Of a stretch of DNA of 64,000 nt, positions 18,257-27,478 are shown one piece after another. Source of the DNA: JAAYUD01 sp963676865. Lineage in GTDB: Bacteria; Bacteroidota; Bacteroidia; Bacteroidales; Bacteroidaceae. Below the pieces are notes generated by a model. The model was not told the origin of the DNA, searched no databases, and saw only the letters and a program-made list of their open reading frames with translations. The first letter of the stretch is position 1. Each line of letters opens with the position of its first letter. The stretch covers positions 2,480,001 to 2,544,000 of the forward strand of contig CAXXSS010000001.1 in assembly GCA_963676865.2 (NCBI GenBank). Reading direction: 5' to 3'. The position numbers and the translations under genes are program-made.

Positions 18257-18264
18257 TATCTTTG
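18257..18264 (+). promoter_or_regulatory. -7 box for the AAA ATPase gene
   Basis: TATCTTTG followed by C is an exact -7 match. No TTTG is at the right distance upstream. The start site would be near 18271, about 19 bases before the ATG. Confidence 0.55.
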
Positions 18265-18289
18265 CAAATGATTTGAAGAATAAGATATT

Positions 18290-19468
18290 ATGGAATCAAT
18301 CTTTCGTACACATACTTATCTGATAGAGCATACTAAACCATTGGTTCGAAGACATTTGATGGATGAAATCAATTGGGATGATCGCTTAATAGGCATCAAA
18401 GGTGCTCGTGGGGTAGGGAAAACTACTTTTTTGTTGGAATACGCAAAAGAAAAATACGGAACGAATAGGGAGTGCTTGTTTATTAACATGAATAATTTTT
18501 ATTTTTCGAGTCATAGTATTGTCGATTTTGCGGATTACTTTCAACGTCAGGGTGGAAAAGTATTGCTAATTGATCAAGTATTCAAACATCCCTGTTGGAG
18601 CAAAGAACTCCGTGAATGTTATGATCGCTTTCCAAATTTGAAAATTGTTTTTGCCGGTTCATCTGTGATGCGTTTGAAAGAGGAAAATCCTGAGTTGAAC
18701 GGTATTGTGAAAAGTTATAACTTATCGGGCTTTTCTTTTAGAGAATTCTTGAATCTAAAGGCTGGGTTGAATTTGTCAGCGTACGCTTTTGAAGATATTC
18801 TGAAATCTCATAAAAGCATTTCTAAAGAGATCATATCCAAAGTTAATCCTCTGGATTATTTTAAGGATTATCTACATCATGGCTATTACCCGTTCTTCTT
18901 GGAAAAGCGCAACTATTCGGAGAACTTGCTGAAAACGATGAATATGATGATTGAGGTAGATATCTTATTGATAAAACAAATAGAATTAAAATATTTGCCC
19001 AAAATAAAAGAACTGTTGTATCGATTGGCAATAGCGGGACCTAAAGCTCCGAATGTTAGTCAGCTTGCTACTGATATACATACTTCAAGGGCAACTGTGA
19101 TGAATTATATTAAGTATTTGGCTGATGCACGTCTTATTAATATGGTATATGCGTCGGGTGAATCATTCCCGAAGAAGCCGGCAAGAGTTTTGCTCCATAA
19201 TTCGAATTTAATGTATACGATATATCCTCATGAAAGCACCTTGTCTGATATATACAATACTTTTATTGTCAATACGCTGTGGAAAGATCATCAAGTGAAT
19301 GAAGGCGACAAAGGGTCTTCTTTTGTTATTGATGATAAATATGAATTCAAAATGAATTATAAAAGGGTAAGAGAGAAGTTGCGTAAGAATGTATTCTATT
19401 TAAAAGATGATATTAAGACGGGAGAGAATAGTTTGATTCCTCTTTGGCTTTTTGGTTTTTTGTACTAA
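18290..19468 (+). CDS. AAA-family ATPase with C-terminal DUF4143-like region
   Basis: 392-residue cytoplasmic ATPase of the archaeal-type AAA (AAA_14 with DUF4143) group. Walker A is GARGVGKTT at about residues 38-46 and Walker B is KVLLIDQV near 92-99, where the usual second acidic residue is Gln, so hydrolysis may be weak. The sensor-like motif IVFAGSSVMRL follows. Residues about 230-290 form a winged helix-like module (SQLATDIHTSRATVMNYIKYL), and the C-terminal part a DUF4143-like nuclease-fold region. Function is unknown; such proteins are widespread and often sit as singletons. It ends 27 bases before nifJ and might be co-transcribed with it. Confidence 0.82.
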   Translation: MESIFRTHTYLIEHTKPLVRRHLMDEINWDDRLIGIKGARGVGKTTFLLEYAKEKYGTNRECLFINMNNFYFSSHSIVDFADYFQRQGGKVLLIDQVFKHPCWSKELRECYDRFPNLKIVFAGSSVMRLKEENPELNGIVKSYNLSGFSFREFLNLKAGLNLSAYAFEDILKSHKSISKEIISKVNPLDYFKDYLHHGYYPFFLEKRNYSENLLKTMNMMIEVDILLIKQIELKYLPKIKELLYRLAIAGPKAPNVSQLATDIHTSRATVMNYIKYLADARLINMVYASGESFPKKPARVLLHNSNLMYTIYPHESTLSDIYNTFIVNTLWKDHQVNEGDKGSSFVIDDKYEFKMNYKRVREKLRKNVFYLKDDIKTGENSLIPLWLFGFLY

Positions 19469-19495
19469 AAAAATTTATTTTTAATAATAATAATT

Positions 19496-22400
19496 ATGAC
19501 TAAACAGAAGAAATTTATCACGTGTGATGGAAATGAAGCTGCGGCACATGTATCCTACATGTTCACCGAAGTAGCTGCTATCTATCCCATCACCCCATCT
19601 TCACCGATGGCTGAACATGTTGATGAGTGGGCTGCCCAAGGACGTAAAAATATCTTTGGAGAGACAGTAACGCTGCAAGAAATGCAGTCTGAAGCTGGAG
19701 CAGCTGGTACAGTTCACGGCTCATTGCAGGCTGGCGCGCTGACTACGACATATACCGCTTCCCAAGGTTTGCTCTTAATGATACCTAATATGTATAAGAT
19801 TGCAGGAGAGTTTCTGCCATGCGTTTTTCATGTCTCAGCTCGTTCTCTTGCCAGTCATGCTCTTTGTATTTTTGGTGATCATCAAGATGTAATGGCATGC
19901 CGCCAAACAGGCTTTGCAATGCTTTGTGAAAGTTCTGTTCAGGAAGTCATGGACTTGTCTGGCGTAGCTCACCTTGCAACTCTTAAGACTCGTGTTCCTT
20001 TTATTAACTTCTTTGATGGATTCCGTACATCTCACGAAATTCAGAAAATTGAATGTCTGGAAAATGATGATCTGGCTCCGTTGATAGATATGAAAGCTGT
20101 TGAAGAGTTCCGTGCTCGTGCATTGAATCCTCAGCATCCTGTAACTCGTGGTATGGCCGAGAACCCTGATCATTTCTTCCAACATAGAGAGGCATCTAAC
20201 AGTTTTTACGAATCTATCCCCGAAACTGTTCAAGAATATATGGACGAGATAGGCAAAGTTACCGGACGTTCTCATCATTTATTTGATTATTATGGAGCTG
20301 CCGATGCCGATCGCGTCATTATTGCAATGGGCTCTGTTTGTGAAGCTGCTCGTGAAGTAATAGATTATCTTAATGCCAAAGGTCAGAAAGTTGGTATTGT
20401 AGAGGTACATTTGTTTCGTCCATTTGCTACGGAGCGTTTCTTAGAGGCTGTGCCTAAAACATGTAAACGTATTGCTGTTCTCGATCGTACCAAAGAACCG
20501 GGCAGTAATGGCGAACCTTTGTTTATGGATATAAAGGATAGCTATTTTGCTAAGGCTGATGCTCCATTAGTTGTTGGCGGGCGTTATGGCTTAGGTTCTA
20601 AAGATACTACTCCTGCTCAAATTCTTGCTGTTTACGACAACTTGAAGATGAATGAGCCGAAGAATCACTTTACTATTGGTATTGTTGATGATGTCACTTT
20701 CACTTCTCTTCCTAAAGAAGAAGAGATCGCTATGGGAGGTGAAGGTATGTACGAAGCTAAATTTTATGGCTTGGGTGCGGATGGAACTGTTGGCGCAAAT
20801 AAAAACTCTGTAAAAATCATTGGTGACAATACAAATAAGCATTGTCAGGCTTACTTTTCGTACGATTCGAAAAAGTCAGGTGGCTTTACTTGTTCACACT
20901 TGCGTTTCGGTGATTCACCGATCCGTTCTAGCTATTTGGTAAATACTCCAAATTTTGTAGCTTGTCATGTTCAGGCTTATTTGAAAATGTATGATGTTAC
21001 TGCGGGGCTTCGTCCTAATGGTACATTCTTGTTGAATACCATCTGGAATGAAGAAGAATTGAGCAAAAATCTACCTGTTAAAATCAAAAAGTATTTTGCT
21101 CAGAAAAACATCACGGTCTATTATATCAATGCTACTCAAATAGCTCAAGAAATAGGTTTGGGTAATCGTACCAATACGATCCTGCAATCGGCTTTCTTCC
21201 GCATTGCACAAGTGATTCCTGTAGAATTGGCTGTGGAGCAGATGAAAAAATTCATCGTTAAGTCGTATGGTAAGAAGGGTGAAGATGTTGTTAATAAAAA
21301 TTATGCGGCTGTTGATCGCGGCGGTGAATACAAAAAACTTCATGTTGATCAGGCATGGGCTAATTTGAAAGATGAAGAAGAAGAACAAAACAATGATCCT
21401 GCATTCATCAACGAAGTAGTTCGCCCTATTAATGCTCAAGATGGAGACAAACTTCCTGTATCTGCTTTCAAAGGTATTGAAGATGGTACATGGCAAGTAG
21501 GAACATCCAAATATGAGAAACGTGGTGTTGCTGCTTTTGTTCCGGTTTGGAATCCGGAAAATTGTATTCAATGCAACCGTTGTTCTTATGTTTGTCCTCA
21601 CGCTTCAATTCGTCCTTTCGTTCTTGATGAAGAAGAACAAAAAGGAGCTAAATTTGATCAATTGAAGGCTGTCGGTAAAGCATTCGATGGTATGACTTTC
21701 CGTATCCAAGTTGATGTTTTGGATTGTATGGGTTGTAGCAATTGTGCGGATGTTTGCCCCGGAAATCCGAAGAAAGGTGGCAAGGCTCTTGTTATGGCTC
21801 ATCTCGAGAGCCAAATGGGTGAGGCTGAAAATTGGGAATATTGTTCAACCAATGTCAAGACAAAGCAACATTTGGTTGACATTAAGGCCAATGTGAAAAA
21901 CTCTCAGTTTGCAACTCCTTTGTTTGAGTTCTCTGGTGCATGTTCCGGTTGTGGTGAAACTCCTTATGTGAAATTAATCACCCAGCTTTTTGGCGACCGC
22001 GAAATGGCTGCCAATGCAACAGGTTGTTCTTCTATTTATTCTGCATCCGTACCCTCTACTCCTTATACAACTAACGCAAAGGGCTATGGTCCTGCTTGGG
22101 CCAATTCTCTATTCGAAGACTTTTGTGAGTTCGGTCTTGGTATGCAAATCGCTTCTGAAAAGATGCGTGAGCGTCTCGCAGAGTTAATGAAAGGTGCAAT
22201 TGCTGCTGAAAATACTCCTGAGGAGACTAAACAACTGTTCCAAAACTGGCTTGATAACTATAACGATGCCGACCAGTCAAAGGCTTTGGCAGAAGAAATC
22301 ATTCCAATGGTTGAAGCTGCAAAAGATAAATGCTCGTTCTGCAAAGAAATTGCTTTATTGCAGCAGTATTTGGTTAAACGCAGTCAGTGGATTATCGGTG

Positions 22401-23035
22401 GAGATGGCGCTTCGTATGATATAGGTTACGGTGGTTTAGACCATGTTATTTCTACAGGTAAAGATGTCAATATCCTTGTTCTTGATACGGAAGTTTACTC
22501 TAATACCGGTGGTCAGGCTTCTAAAGCCACTCCTCTTGGTGCTATTGCTCAATTTGCGGCTCAAGGCAAGCGAATTCGCAAAAAGGATCTTGGTTTGATG
22601 GCTTCTACATACGGCTATGTATATGTTGCTCAAGTAGCGATGGGTGCTGATCAAGCTCAAACATTGAAGGCATTCCGCGAAGCCGAAGCTTATGATGGAC
22701 CGAGTGTTATTATTGCCTATTCTCCTTGTATTAACCATGGATTGAAAGCTGGCATGGGTAAGAGTCAGACAGAAGAGGCAAAAGCTGTTGCCTGCGGTTA
22801 CTGGCACCTATGGCGTTATAATCCAATGTTGGAAAAAGAAGGAAAGAATCCGTTTATACTTGATAGTAAAGAACCTAATTGGGATGATTTCAAAGATTTC
22901 TTGACAGGTGAAGTTCGTTATCTATCATTAAAGAAGATGTTTCCGCAAGAAGCTGATGAGTTGTTTGAAGCTGCTAAAGATAATTCTCAATGGCGCTACA
23001 ATAACTACAAACGCTTGGCAAATTTAGAATATTAG
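19496..23035 (+). CDS. nifJ: pyruvate:ferredoxin (flavodoxin) oxidoreductase
   Basis: Single-chain PFOR, 1179 residues, the usual length. It oxidatively decarboxylates pyruvate to acetyl-CoA and CO2, reducing ferredoxin (EC 1.2.7.1), the central anaerobic pyruvate step. Domains in order: POR N-terminal pyruvate-binding domain (YPITPSSPMAEHVDEWA), transketolase C-terminal-like domain, gamma domain, EKR domain, a two-[4Fe-4S] ferredoxin domain (CIQCNRCSYVCP and CMGCSNCADVCPG), and the C-terminal TPP domain with CSGCGETPYVKL and GDGASYDIGYGG plus NTGGQASKATP. All cluster cysteines are present. A good terminator follows. Its ferredoxin output may feed the NADH-module-less Nuo complex encoded 16 kb downstream. 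Confidence 0.97.
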   Translation: MTKQKKFITCDGNEAAAHVSYMFTEVAAIYPITPSSPMAEHVDEWAAQGRKNIFGETVTLQEMQSEAGAAGTVHGSLQAGALTTTYTASQGLLLMIPNMYKIAGEFLPCVFHVSARSLASHALCIFGDHQDVMACRQTGFAMLCESSVQEVMDLSGVAHLATLKTRVPFINFFDGFRTSHEIQKIECLENDDLAPLIDMKAVEEFRARALNPQHPVTRGMAENPDHFFQHREASNSFYESIPETVQEYMDEIGKVTGRSHHLFDYYGAADADRVIIAMGSVCEAAREVIDYLNAKGQKVGIVEVHLFRPFATERFLEAVPKTCKRIAVLDRTKEPGSNGEPLFMDIKDSYFAKADAPLVVGGRYGLGSKDTTPAQILAVYDNLKMNEPKNHFTIGIVDDVTFTSLPKEEEIAMGGEGMYEAKFYGLGADGTVGANKNSVKIIGDNTNKHCQAYFSYDSKKSGGFTCSHLRFGDSPIRSSYLVNTPNFVACHVQAYLKMYDVTAGLRPNGTFLLNTIWNEEELSKNLPVKIKKYFAQKNITVYYINATQIAQEIGLGNRTNTILQSAFFRIAQVIPVELAVEQMKKFIVKSYGKKGEDVVNKNYAAVDRGGEYKKLHVDQAWANLKDEEEEQNNDPAFINEVVRPINAQDGDKLPVSAFKGIEDGTWQVGTSKYEKRGVAAFVPVWNPENCIQCNRCSYVCPHASIRPFVLDEEEQKGAKFDQLKAVGKAFDGMTFRIQVDVLDCMGCSNCADVCPGNPKKGGKALVMAHLESQMGEAENWEYCSTNVKTKQHLVDIKANVKNSQFATPLFEFSGACSGCGETPYVKLITQLFGDREMAANATGCSSIYSASVPSTPYTTNAKGYGPAWANSLFEDFCEFGLGMQIASEKMRERLAELMKGAIAAENTPEETKQLFQNWLDNYNDADQSKALAEEIIPMVEAAKDKCSFCKEIALLQQYLVKRSQWIIGGDGASYDIGYGGLDHVISTGKDVNILVLDTEVYSNTGGQASKATPLGAIAQFAAQGKRIRKKDLGLMASTYGYVYVAQVAMGADQAQTLKAFREAEAYDGPSVIIAYSPCINHGLKAGMGKSQTEEAKAVACGYWHLWRYNPMLEKEGKNPFILDSKEPNWDDFKDFLTGEVRYLSLKKMFPQEADELFEAAKDNSQWRYNNYKRLANLEY

Positions 23036-23065
23036 AAGAGTATTCTATAAATAATAATTGATATT

Positions 23066-23103
23066 GTCGGATATGCTATGTTTATAGTATATCCGACTTT
23101 TTT
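23066..23103 (+). terminator. Terminator of nifJ
   Basis: Stem GTCGGATAT (23066-23074) / ATATCCGAC (23089-23097) followed by six T. Confidence 0.9.
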
Positions 23104-23112
23104 ATTTTTCTC

Positions 23113-23144
23113 TTTGGTCATGTGTCAGGAAAATACTATTTTTG
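23113..23144 (+). promoter_or_regulatory. Promoter of the CYTH gene
   Basis: TTTG (23113-23116), 20-base spacer, TATTTTTG (23137-23144): a full Bacteroides promoter. The ATG at 23197 lies about 46 bases after the expected start site. Confidence 0.75.
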
Positions 23145-23196
23145 GCAAAGTATCTCCATGTTATTGCTCCTTTAATTTTAAAATATACAAGATTAT

Positions 23197-23679
23197 ATGT
23201 CCTTAGAGATAGAAAGAAAATTTCTGATTGCTGACGAAACTTTTAAGAATGAAGCTTTTAAAGCCGTGCATGTCATACAGGGTTATTTGTCTTCGGCTAC
23301 TGGTCGAACGGTGCGAGTGCGTACTATGGATGAAAAAGCCTACATTACTGTAAAAGGACAAAGTAATGCTACTGGTACGAGTCGTTTTGAATGGGAAAAA
23401 GAAATATCAATTGACGACGCTCACGACCTTTTGCAACTTTGCGAACCAGGTATTGTTGATAAAACTCGTTATTTGGTTCGAGTAGGTGAATATATCTATG
23501 AAGTAGACGAATTTTATGGCGATAACGAGGGGCTTACAGTTGCTGAAATAGAGCTGCCCGATGAAAATGCTTTCTTTGAACGCCCTTCTTGGTTGGGAAA
23601 AGAAGTGACGGGTGATAGGCGATATTATAATTCCTCCTTAATAAAGAATCCGTATAAAAATTGGGAATGTAAAGGATGA
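23197..23679 (+). CDS. CYTH domain protein (triphosphate tunnel metalloenzyme)
   Basis: 160-residue CYTH-family protein. The N-terminal EIERKFLI matches the family signature ExExK, and alternating charged residues (RVRT, YITVKG, FEWEKEI, EVDEFYGD, AEIEL) give the acidic and basic lining of the tunnel that binds inorganic triphosphate and metal. Small stand-alone CYTH proteins in other bacteria are tripolyphosphatases or similar; the substrate here is inferred, not shown. Its stop overlaps the start of the following gene (ATGA, 23676), so the two are translationally coupled. Confidence 0.88.
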   Translation: MSLEIERKFLIADETFKNEAFKAVHVIQGYLSSATGRTVRVRTMDEKAYITVKGQSNATGTSRFEWEKEISIDDAHDLLQLCEPGIVDKTRYLVRVGEYIYEVDEFYGDNEGLTVAEIELPDENAFFERPSWLGKEVTGDRRYYNSSLIKNPYKNWECKG

Positions 23680-25133
23680 TAGATGTTCAGGCCAAAATAC
23701 ACGATCAATATTCTATAGAACTTAAAGTCGGATATGTTGCTCGGCAAAAAATGCCGAGAAGTGATTTTGTGATGAATACTTGGGTGTTTATTCCCGACAG
23801 CCTAGATATTAATCGGCGCACTTATCCGAAGGAATTATTTTACAAGGATGTCCATTCTCACTTGCGGCTCATCACTCCGATATTTCATTTAGCCGATATG
23901 GCTAAAGAGAACAATATGCCGTTTTTATTGTTGAAAGGTGCATACCTGAACGCTTCTTCTAATGCTTCTGAAAAAGCATTGAAGAATTTCGAATCGCAAG
24001 TCAAAATGTATGCTTCTATTTATAAGAGTGCTATCAGAAATGCCTATGAAAAAATATATTTAGAAGGTACTACTGATCATTTGCAACAGACAAAAAGCTT
24101 GATTAGTTCCGTGAGTAGCGTGTTGTTGCAATTAAGATCGTTACAGCAGGATGTGGAGAAAAGTATAAATGTTCCGATAGATGGATATTATCGATGTGCG
24201 GATGAGTTCATCTCAAATGTTACTGAGCAGCATTTATTTTTGTTGGCCAACTATCTAAAAGAAAATCAACAAGCTGTATGGGAGCATGTCAAAAAAGAGC
24301 TTTTTGTGTTGTTGGATAAAGAATTGGCATACAAAAAGAAGAAAGGATATATTTCTATTAAGCCTGATGATGCCGATAATAATAGAGAATTTGTTCATAA
24401 TGCCGGACTGCTGAAAAAATACGCTGAGAGTAATCTCTATTTGAAAGCACAGAAAAGGCACAATACGTTTTTCATTGAACAGGTGGCTTTTATGCTTGCT
24501 GCAGGTATTTCAATGACTTTCGCTACTGTCATCGCTTTCTCGTTTCAAAAGACATTTGGCAATTTTACCTTGCCGCTTTTTATTGCTTTAGTCGTAAGCT
24601 ATATGTTCAAAGATCGTATAAAAGAGTTGATACGATATTATTTTGCCTATAAAATGGGTACCAAATTCTTTGATTATAAGATAATCATGAGCATCCACGA
24701 AAGGGAATTAGGCTGGTGTAAAGAAGGATTTGACTACATTACTTCCAATAAGTTACCTGAACAGGTTAAAGAGAAAAGAGGACGTACTTCGCTTTTGGAA
24801 ACTCGGAGGGGAATAGATGAGCAGATCATGTTATATCGCAAAAAAGTACATCTTAATAAAGCCAATATAAATAGAATAAATCACTATCCCTTTATAGGGG
24901 TGAATGATATTATTCGCATCAATCTTTTTGAATTTATGCACAAAATGGACAATCCTAGTGTGCCTGTCTTTGTAAGTCTTGGGGGAGAGGAATTCGATAG
25001 TGTAAAAGCGCCGAAGGTGTATTATATCAATTATATCATTCAGTGTAGGTACCAAGGGATTACTACCGATTATTATCGTTATCGGGTAATGATAGGTAGA
25101 GAGGGTATTCAGAAAATAGATAAGATAGTATAG
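23676..25133 (+). CDS. Uncharacterised membrane protein coupled to the CYTH gene
   Basis: 485 residues; I do not recognise a named family. The N-terminal 260 residues are hydrophilic and largely helical, with a start typical of a cytosolic domain. Two adjacent hydrophobic segments (about 267-290 and 295-310, AAGISMTFATVIAFSF and LPLFIALVVSYMF) form a hairpin in the membrane, followed by a charged region and a beta-rich C-terminus (VPVFVSLGGEEF, YYINYIIQCRYQG). Four-base overlap with the CYTH gene suggests the two proteins act together, perhaps as a membrane-linked polyphosphate or nucleotide-related pair (inference only). Confidence 0.75.
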   Translation: MIDVQAKIHDQYSIELKVGYVARQKMPRSDFVMNTWVFIPDSLDINRRTYPKELFYKDVHSHLRLITPIFHLADMAKENNMPFLLLKGAYLNASSNASEKALKNFESQVKMYASIYKSAIRNAYEKIYLEGTTDHLQQTKSLISSVSSVLLQLRSLQQDVEKSINVPIDGYYRCADEFISNVTEQHLFLLANYLKENQQAVWEHVKKELFVLLDKELAYKKKKGYISIKPDDADNNREFVHNAGLLKKYAESNLYLKAQKRHNTFFIEQVAFMLAAGISMTFATVIAFSFQKTFGNFTLPLFIALVVSYMFKDRIKELIRYYFAYKMGTKFFDYKIIMSIHERELGWCKEGFDYITSNKLPEQVKEKRGRTSLLETRRGIDEQIMLYRKKVHLNKANINRINHYPFIGVNDIIRINLFEFMHKMDNPSVPVFVSLGGEEFDSVKAPKVYYINYIIQCRYQGITTDYYRYRVMIGREGIQKIDKIV

Positions 25134-25233
25134 GCCTATGGCTTGAGAATTTCCAGGAATGCTGAAAAGTGATAGTTTATCAACCAAAACTGATGAAATA
25201 CTGAATATTGAGTTGTTTTTAAAATAAAATATG

Positions 25234-25241
25234 TACTTTTG
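25234..25241 (+). promoter_or_regulatory. -7 box of the DUF4369/DUF6057 operon
   Basis: TACTTTTG fits TAnnTTTG; a weak GTTG lies 18 bases upstream. It overlaps an in-frame ATG at 25231, which supports using the later ATG at 25270. Confidence 0.6.
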
Positions 25242-25269
25242 TATATTCAACACATATACTAAAAAAATT

Positions 25270-25878
25270 ATGAAAAACTTAATATATCTATTCGCTGTTG
25301 TTTGTCTTTTATCTTGTACCGGAAAATCTTTATATACCATAGAGGGCAGGTTACCTTCTCATAAGTATGACGGGCAGTGGATGTATTTAGTTCCTATGGA
25401 AAATGCAAATCGCACAAATGTTGATTCTTTCAAGATAAAAGATGGATATTTTGAGTTTAAGGGTGATACGGAAAGGATTTCTATTCTTAGGATGAAGCCT
25501 TTGTATAGATTAGAAATGCAAGAATTATTGGTTATTACTGAAAAGGGAGTCATTAAAATCTCCATCAACAAGAATAGTGTCGCCAAAGGAACTCCTCAGA
25601 ATGAAGCACTTCAACTTTGGAAGGACAAACAGATTGCATTTATGCAAATGGCTCGAAAAGCCTACGAAGTAATTAGATCTAAACATTTAGTGAAAGATTC
25701 CTTAAATTGGGCTGCCAAGATTGATTCGGCAGACAAAGATATGAAGAACTTTAGTATTAAATTGCTGAAACAACAAAAGACTAATACATTGGGTAAGTTC
25801 TTATATGGCCAGTGTTCATTTTGGCTTTCTCCTGCTGATAAAACGCGGTTGAAACCCCTGTTTGAAGCGAAAAAGTAA
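25270..25878 (+). CDS. DUF4369 domain-containing lipoprotein
   Basis: 202 residues. MKNLIYLFAVVCLLSC is a lipoprotein signal (Cys16). Residues about 22-115 form a beta-rich domain of the DUF4369 type (YTIEGRLPSHKYDGQWMYLV, then FKIKDGYFEFKG), as found at the N-terminus of Bacteroidetes thioredoxin-like lipoproteins. The thioredoxin domain with a CxxC is absent; instead the C-terminal half is helical. It begins a five-gene run with the duplicated DUF6057/propeller pairs, 22 bases before the next start. The role is unknown. Confidence 0.8.
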   Translation: MKNLIYLFAVVCLLSCTGKSLYTIEGRLPSHKYDGQWMYLVPMENANRTNVDSFKIKDGYFEFKGDTERISILRMKPLYRLEMQELLVITEKGVIKISINKNSVAKGTPQNEALQLWKDKQIAFMQMARKAYEVIRSKHLVKDSLNWAAKIDSADKDMKNFSIKLLKQQKTNTLGKFLYGQCSFWLSPADKTRLKPLFEAKK

Positions 25879-25900
25879 GGATATCCTTTAGTATTTTATT

Positions 25901-27478
25901 ATGAGAAGCCGTCTATCTATATATTACACTTACGGAATCATTGCTCTATGGGCAATTGCCTGTTTTGTGTTTTTCCAGGTATTCTATTCTTACCATTTCT
26001 TCTATAAAGAGCAGACTCAATTATTTTTATTCTCCGCCGATTATCTGAATACTTATTTTAGCAAACCTGCTTGGTTGTCATGTATGGGCGGGGACTTTCT
26101 GACACAATTCTTTTATTATAGATTTGCAGGAGCTGCTATTTTAACCATTGTATTGCTTTTACTGGGCGACTTTACTCGCAGAAGTTTTGAACGTTGCATG
26201 TGTGGACGGTTTTCTTTTGTAATTGCTCTTGTCGTAATGACTGTTGAGGCCATCTTTTATTTCCGTGCCGATTTTAGATTATCATCTGCTGCTGCCCTTA
26301 TCGGATCTATGGGATTGTTTCTGCTATATTGTTTGATATGCAAGGAATGGGTCAAGTGGGTTGTTGCTGTTGCTTTTGTTATTCTGTCTTATTGGATATT
26401 TGGCTACGGATGTTTTGTTTTTGTTTTATTGGTCGTTCTCCATGATATCGGCCAGCCCAAAGGGTGGATAAAACTGGTGTTGTTTGTGCTTGCTGTTGGT
26501 TTTCCGCTTTCTATGCGGGCACATTATTTGCTCACCTGGCAGACAAGTTTGAGTTATCCCGGCGTAGGTCAGTTCCAAAAGCCTAATTTTACTCTGGAAA
26601 AAATACTTGCTTTAGATAATGAATACTATTTTGGCAACTATGATAAAGTACTGAATATTGTTCATCAATCGGACGCCTCTTTGCAGGAAGTCTCTTATTT
26701 CTATAATTTGGTTCAAGCTAGACGTGGACTATTACCCGATAGCTTGTTGAATATAATTCAGCAACCTCGGGGATTATTTATGAAACTGGGGCCGAATGCT
26801 TCAATGATTGATTTGTATATCGGTGGCGAAGTGTTTAATCTATGTGGGGATATGACATTCGATGAACATTCTGCTATGTTGGCAAACGTCTTTTCATACC
26901 AAAATAGAAATGCTCGGATGATTAAGCGTTTGGCAGAAGTGAATCTTGTGAATAATGACACCGCTGCCGCACTGAAATACCTTCGGATATTGCAAAAAAC
27001 GTTTGTTTATCGTAAATGGGCGGCCATGCGTATGCCCGGTTCGCAGGCTCCTGCAGTAAAAGAAATACTGCAACAAAAAAGACAATATATCAATCGTCTT
27101 GATACATTGAGAGGTGCAGAAAATTATCGTTTGGTTCTGGCCGGATTGCTTCATTCTAATCCTCAAAATATTGTAGCTCTCGATTATTTGCTGTGCGATG
27201 ACTTGCTTAGAAAGGATATCTCATCCTTCAAAAAGGACTATGATACGTTCTATTTGTTGCGGTCAAAGCGTCTTTATCAGGAGGCTTTATTGATTTATTT
27301 AGCAGGGACGAAAGCCAAACCGGAAGAATGTGCTAAATATCATATATCTGGTAGCTTATTGAAAGATTTTAATGAGTATACTGCTATTTATGCTCAAACA
27401 AAGGGCAACCGCTGGGCTTTGCGGGATAAATTCGGGCATACTTACTGGTATTATTTTCATTTTATTAATAAAAGATGA
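25901..27478 (+). CDS. DUF6057 family membrane protein, copy 1
   Basis: 525 residues. About seven membrane segments occupy the first 210 residues, then a cytoplasmic or periplasmic helical region with TPR-like repeats (KRLAEVNLVNNDTAAALKYL, VLAGLLHSNPQNIVALDYLL). The N-terminal motif YKEQTQLFLFSADYL and FLTQFFYY are shared with copy 2 at 28948-30552. Compared with copy 2 it lacks two membrane segments before the helical part. It overlaps the following lipoprotein gene by 4 bases (ATGA), so the pair is translationally coupled. Function is unknown. Confidence 0.82.
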   Translation: MRSRLSIYYTYGIIALWAIACFVFFQVFYSYHFFYKEQTQLFLFSADYLNTYFSKPAWLSCMGGDFLTQFFYYRFAGAAILTIVLLLLGDFTRRSFERCMCGRFSFVIALVVMTVEAIFYFRADFRLSSAAALIGSMGLFLLYCLICKEWVKWVVAVAFVILSYWIFGYGCFVFVLLVVLHDIGQPKGWIKLVLFVLAVGFPLSMRAHYLLTWQTSLSYPGVGQFQKPNFTLEKILALDNEYYFGNYDKVLNIVHQSDASLQEVSYFYNLVQARRGLLPDSLLNIIQQPRGLFMKLGPNASMIDLYIGGEVFNLCGDMTFDEHSAMLANVFSYQNRNARMIKRLAEVNLVNNDTAAALKYLRILQKTFVYRKWAAMRMPGSQAPAVKEILQQKRQYINRLDTLRGAENYRLVLAGLLHSNPQNIVALDYLLCDDLLRKDISSFKKDYDTFYLLRSKRLYQEALLIYLAGTKAKPEECAKYHISGSLLKDFNEYTAIYAQTKGNRWALRDKFGHTYWYYFHFINKR

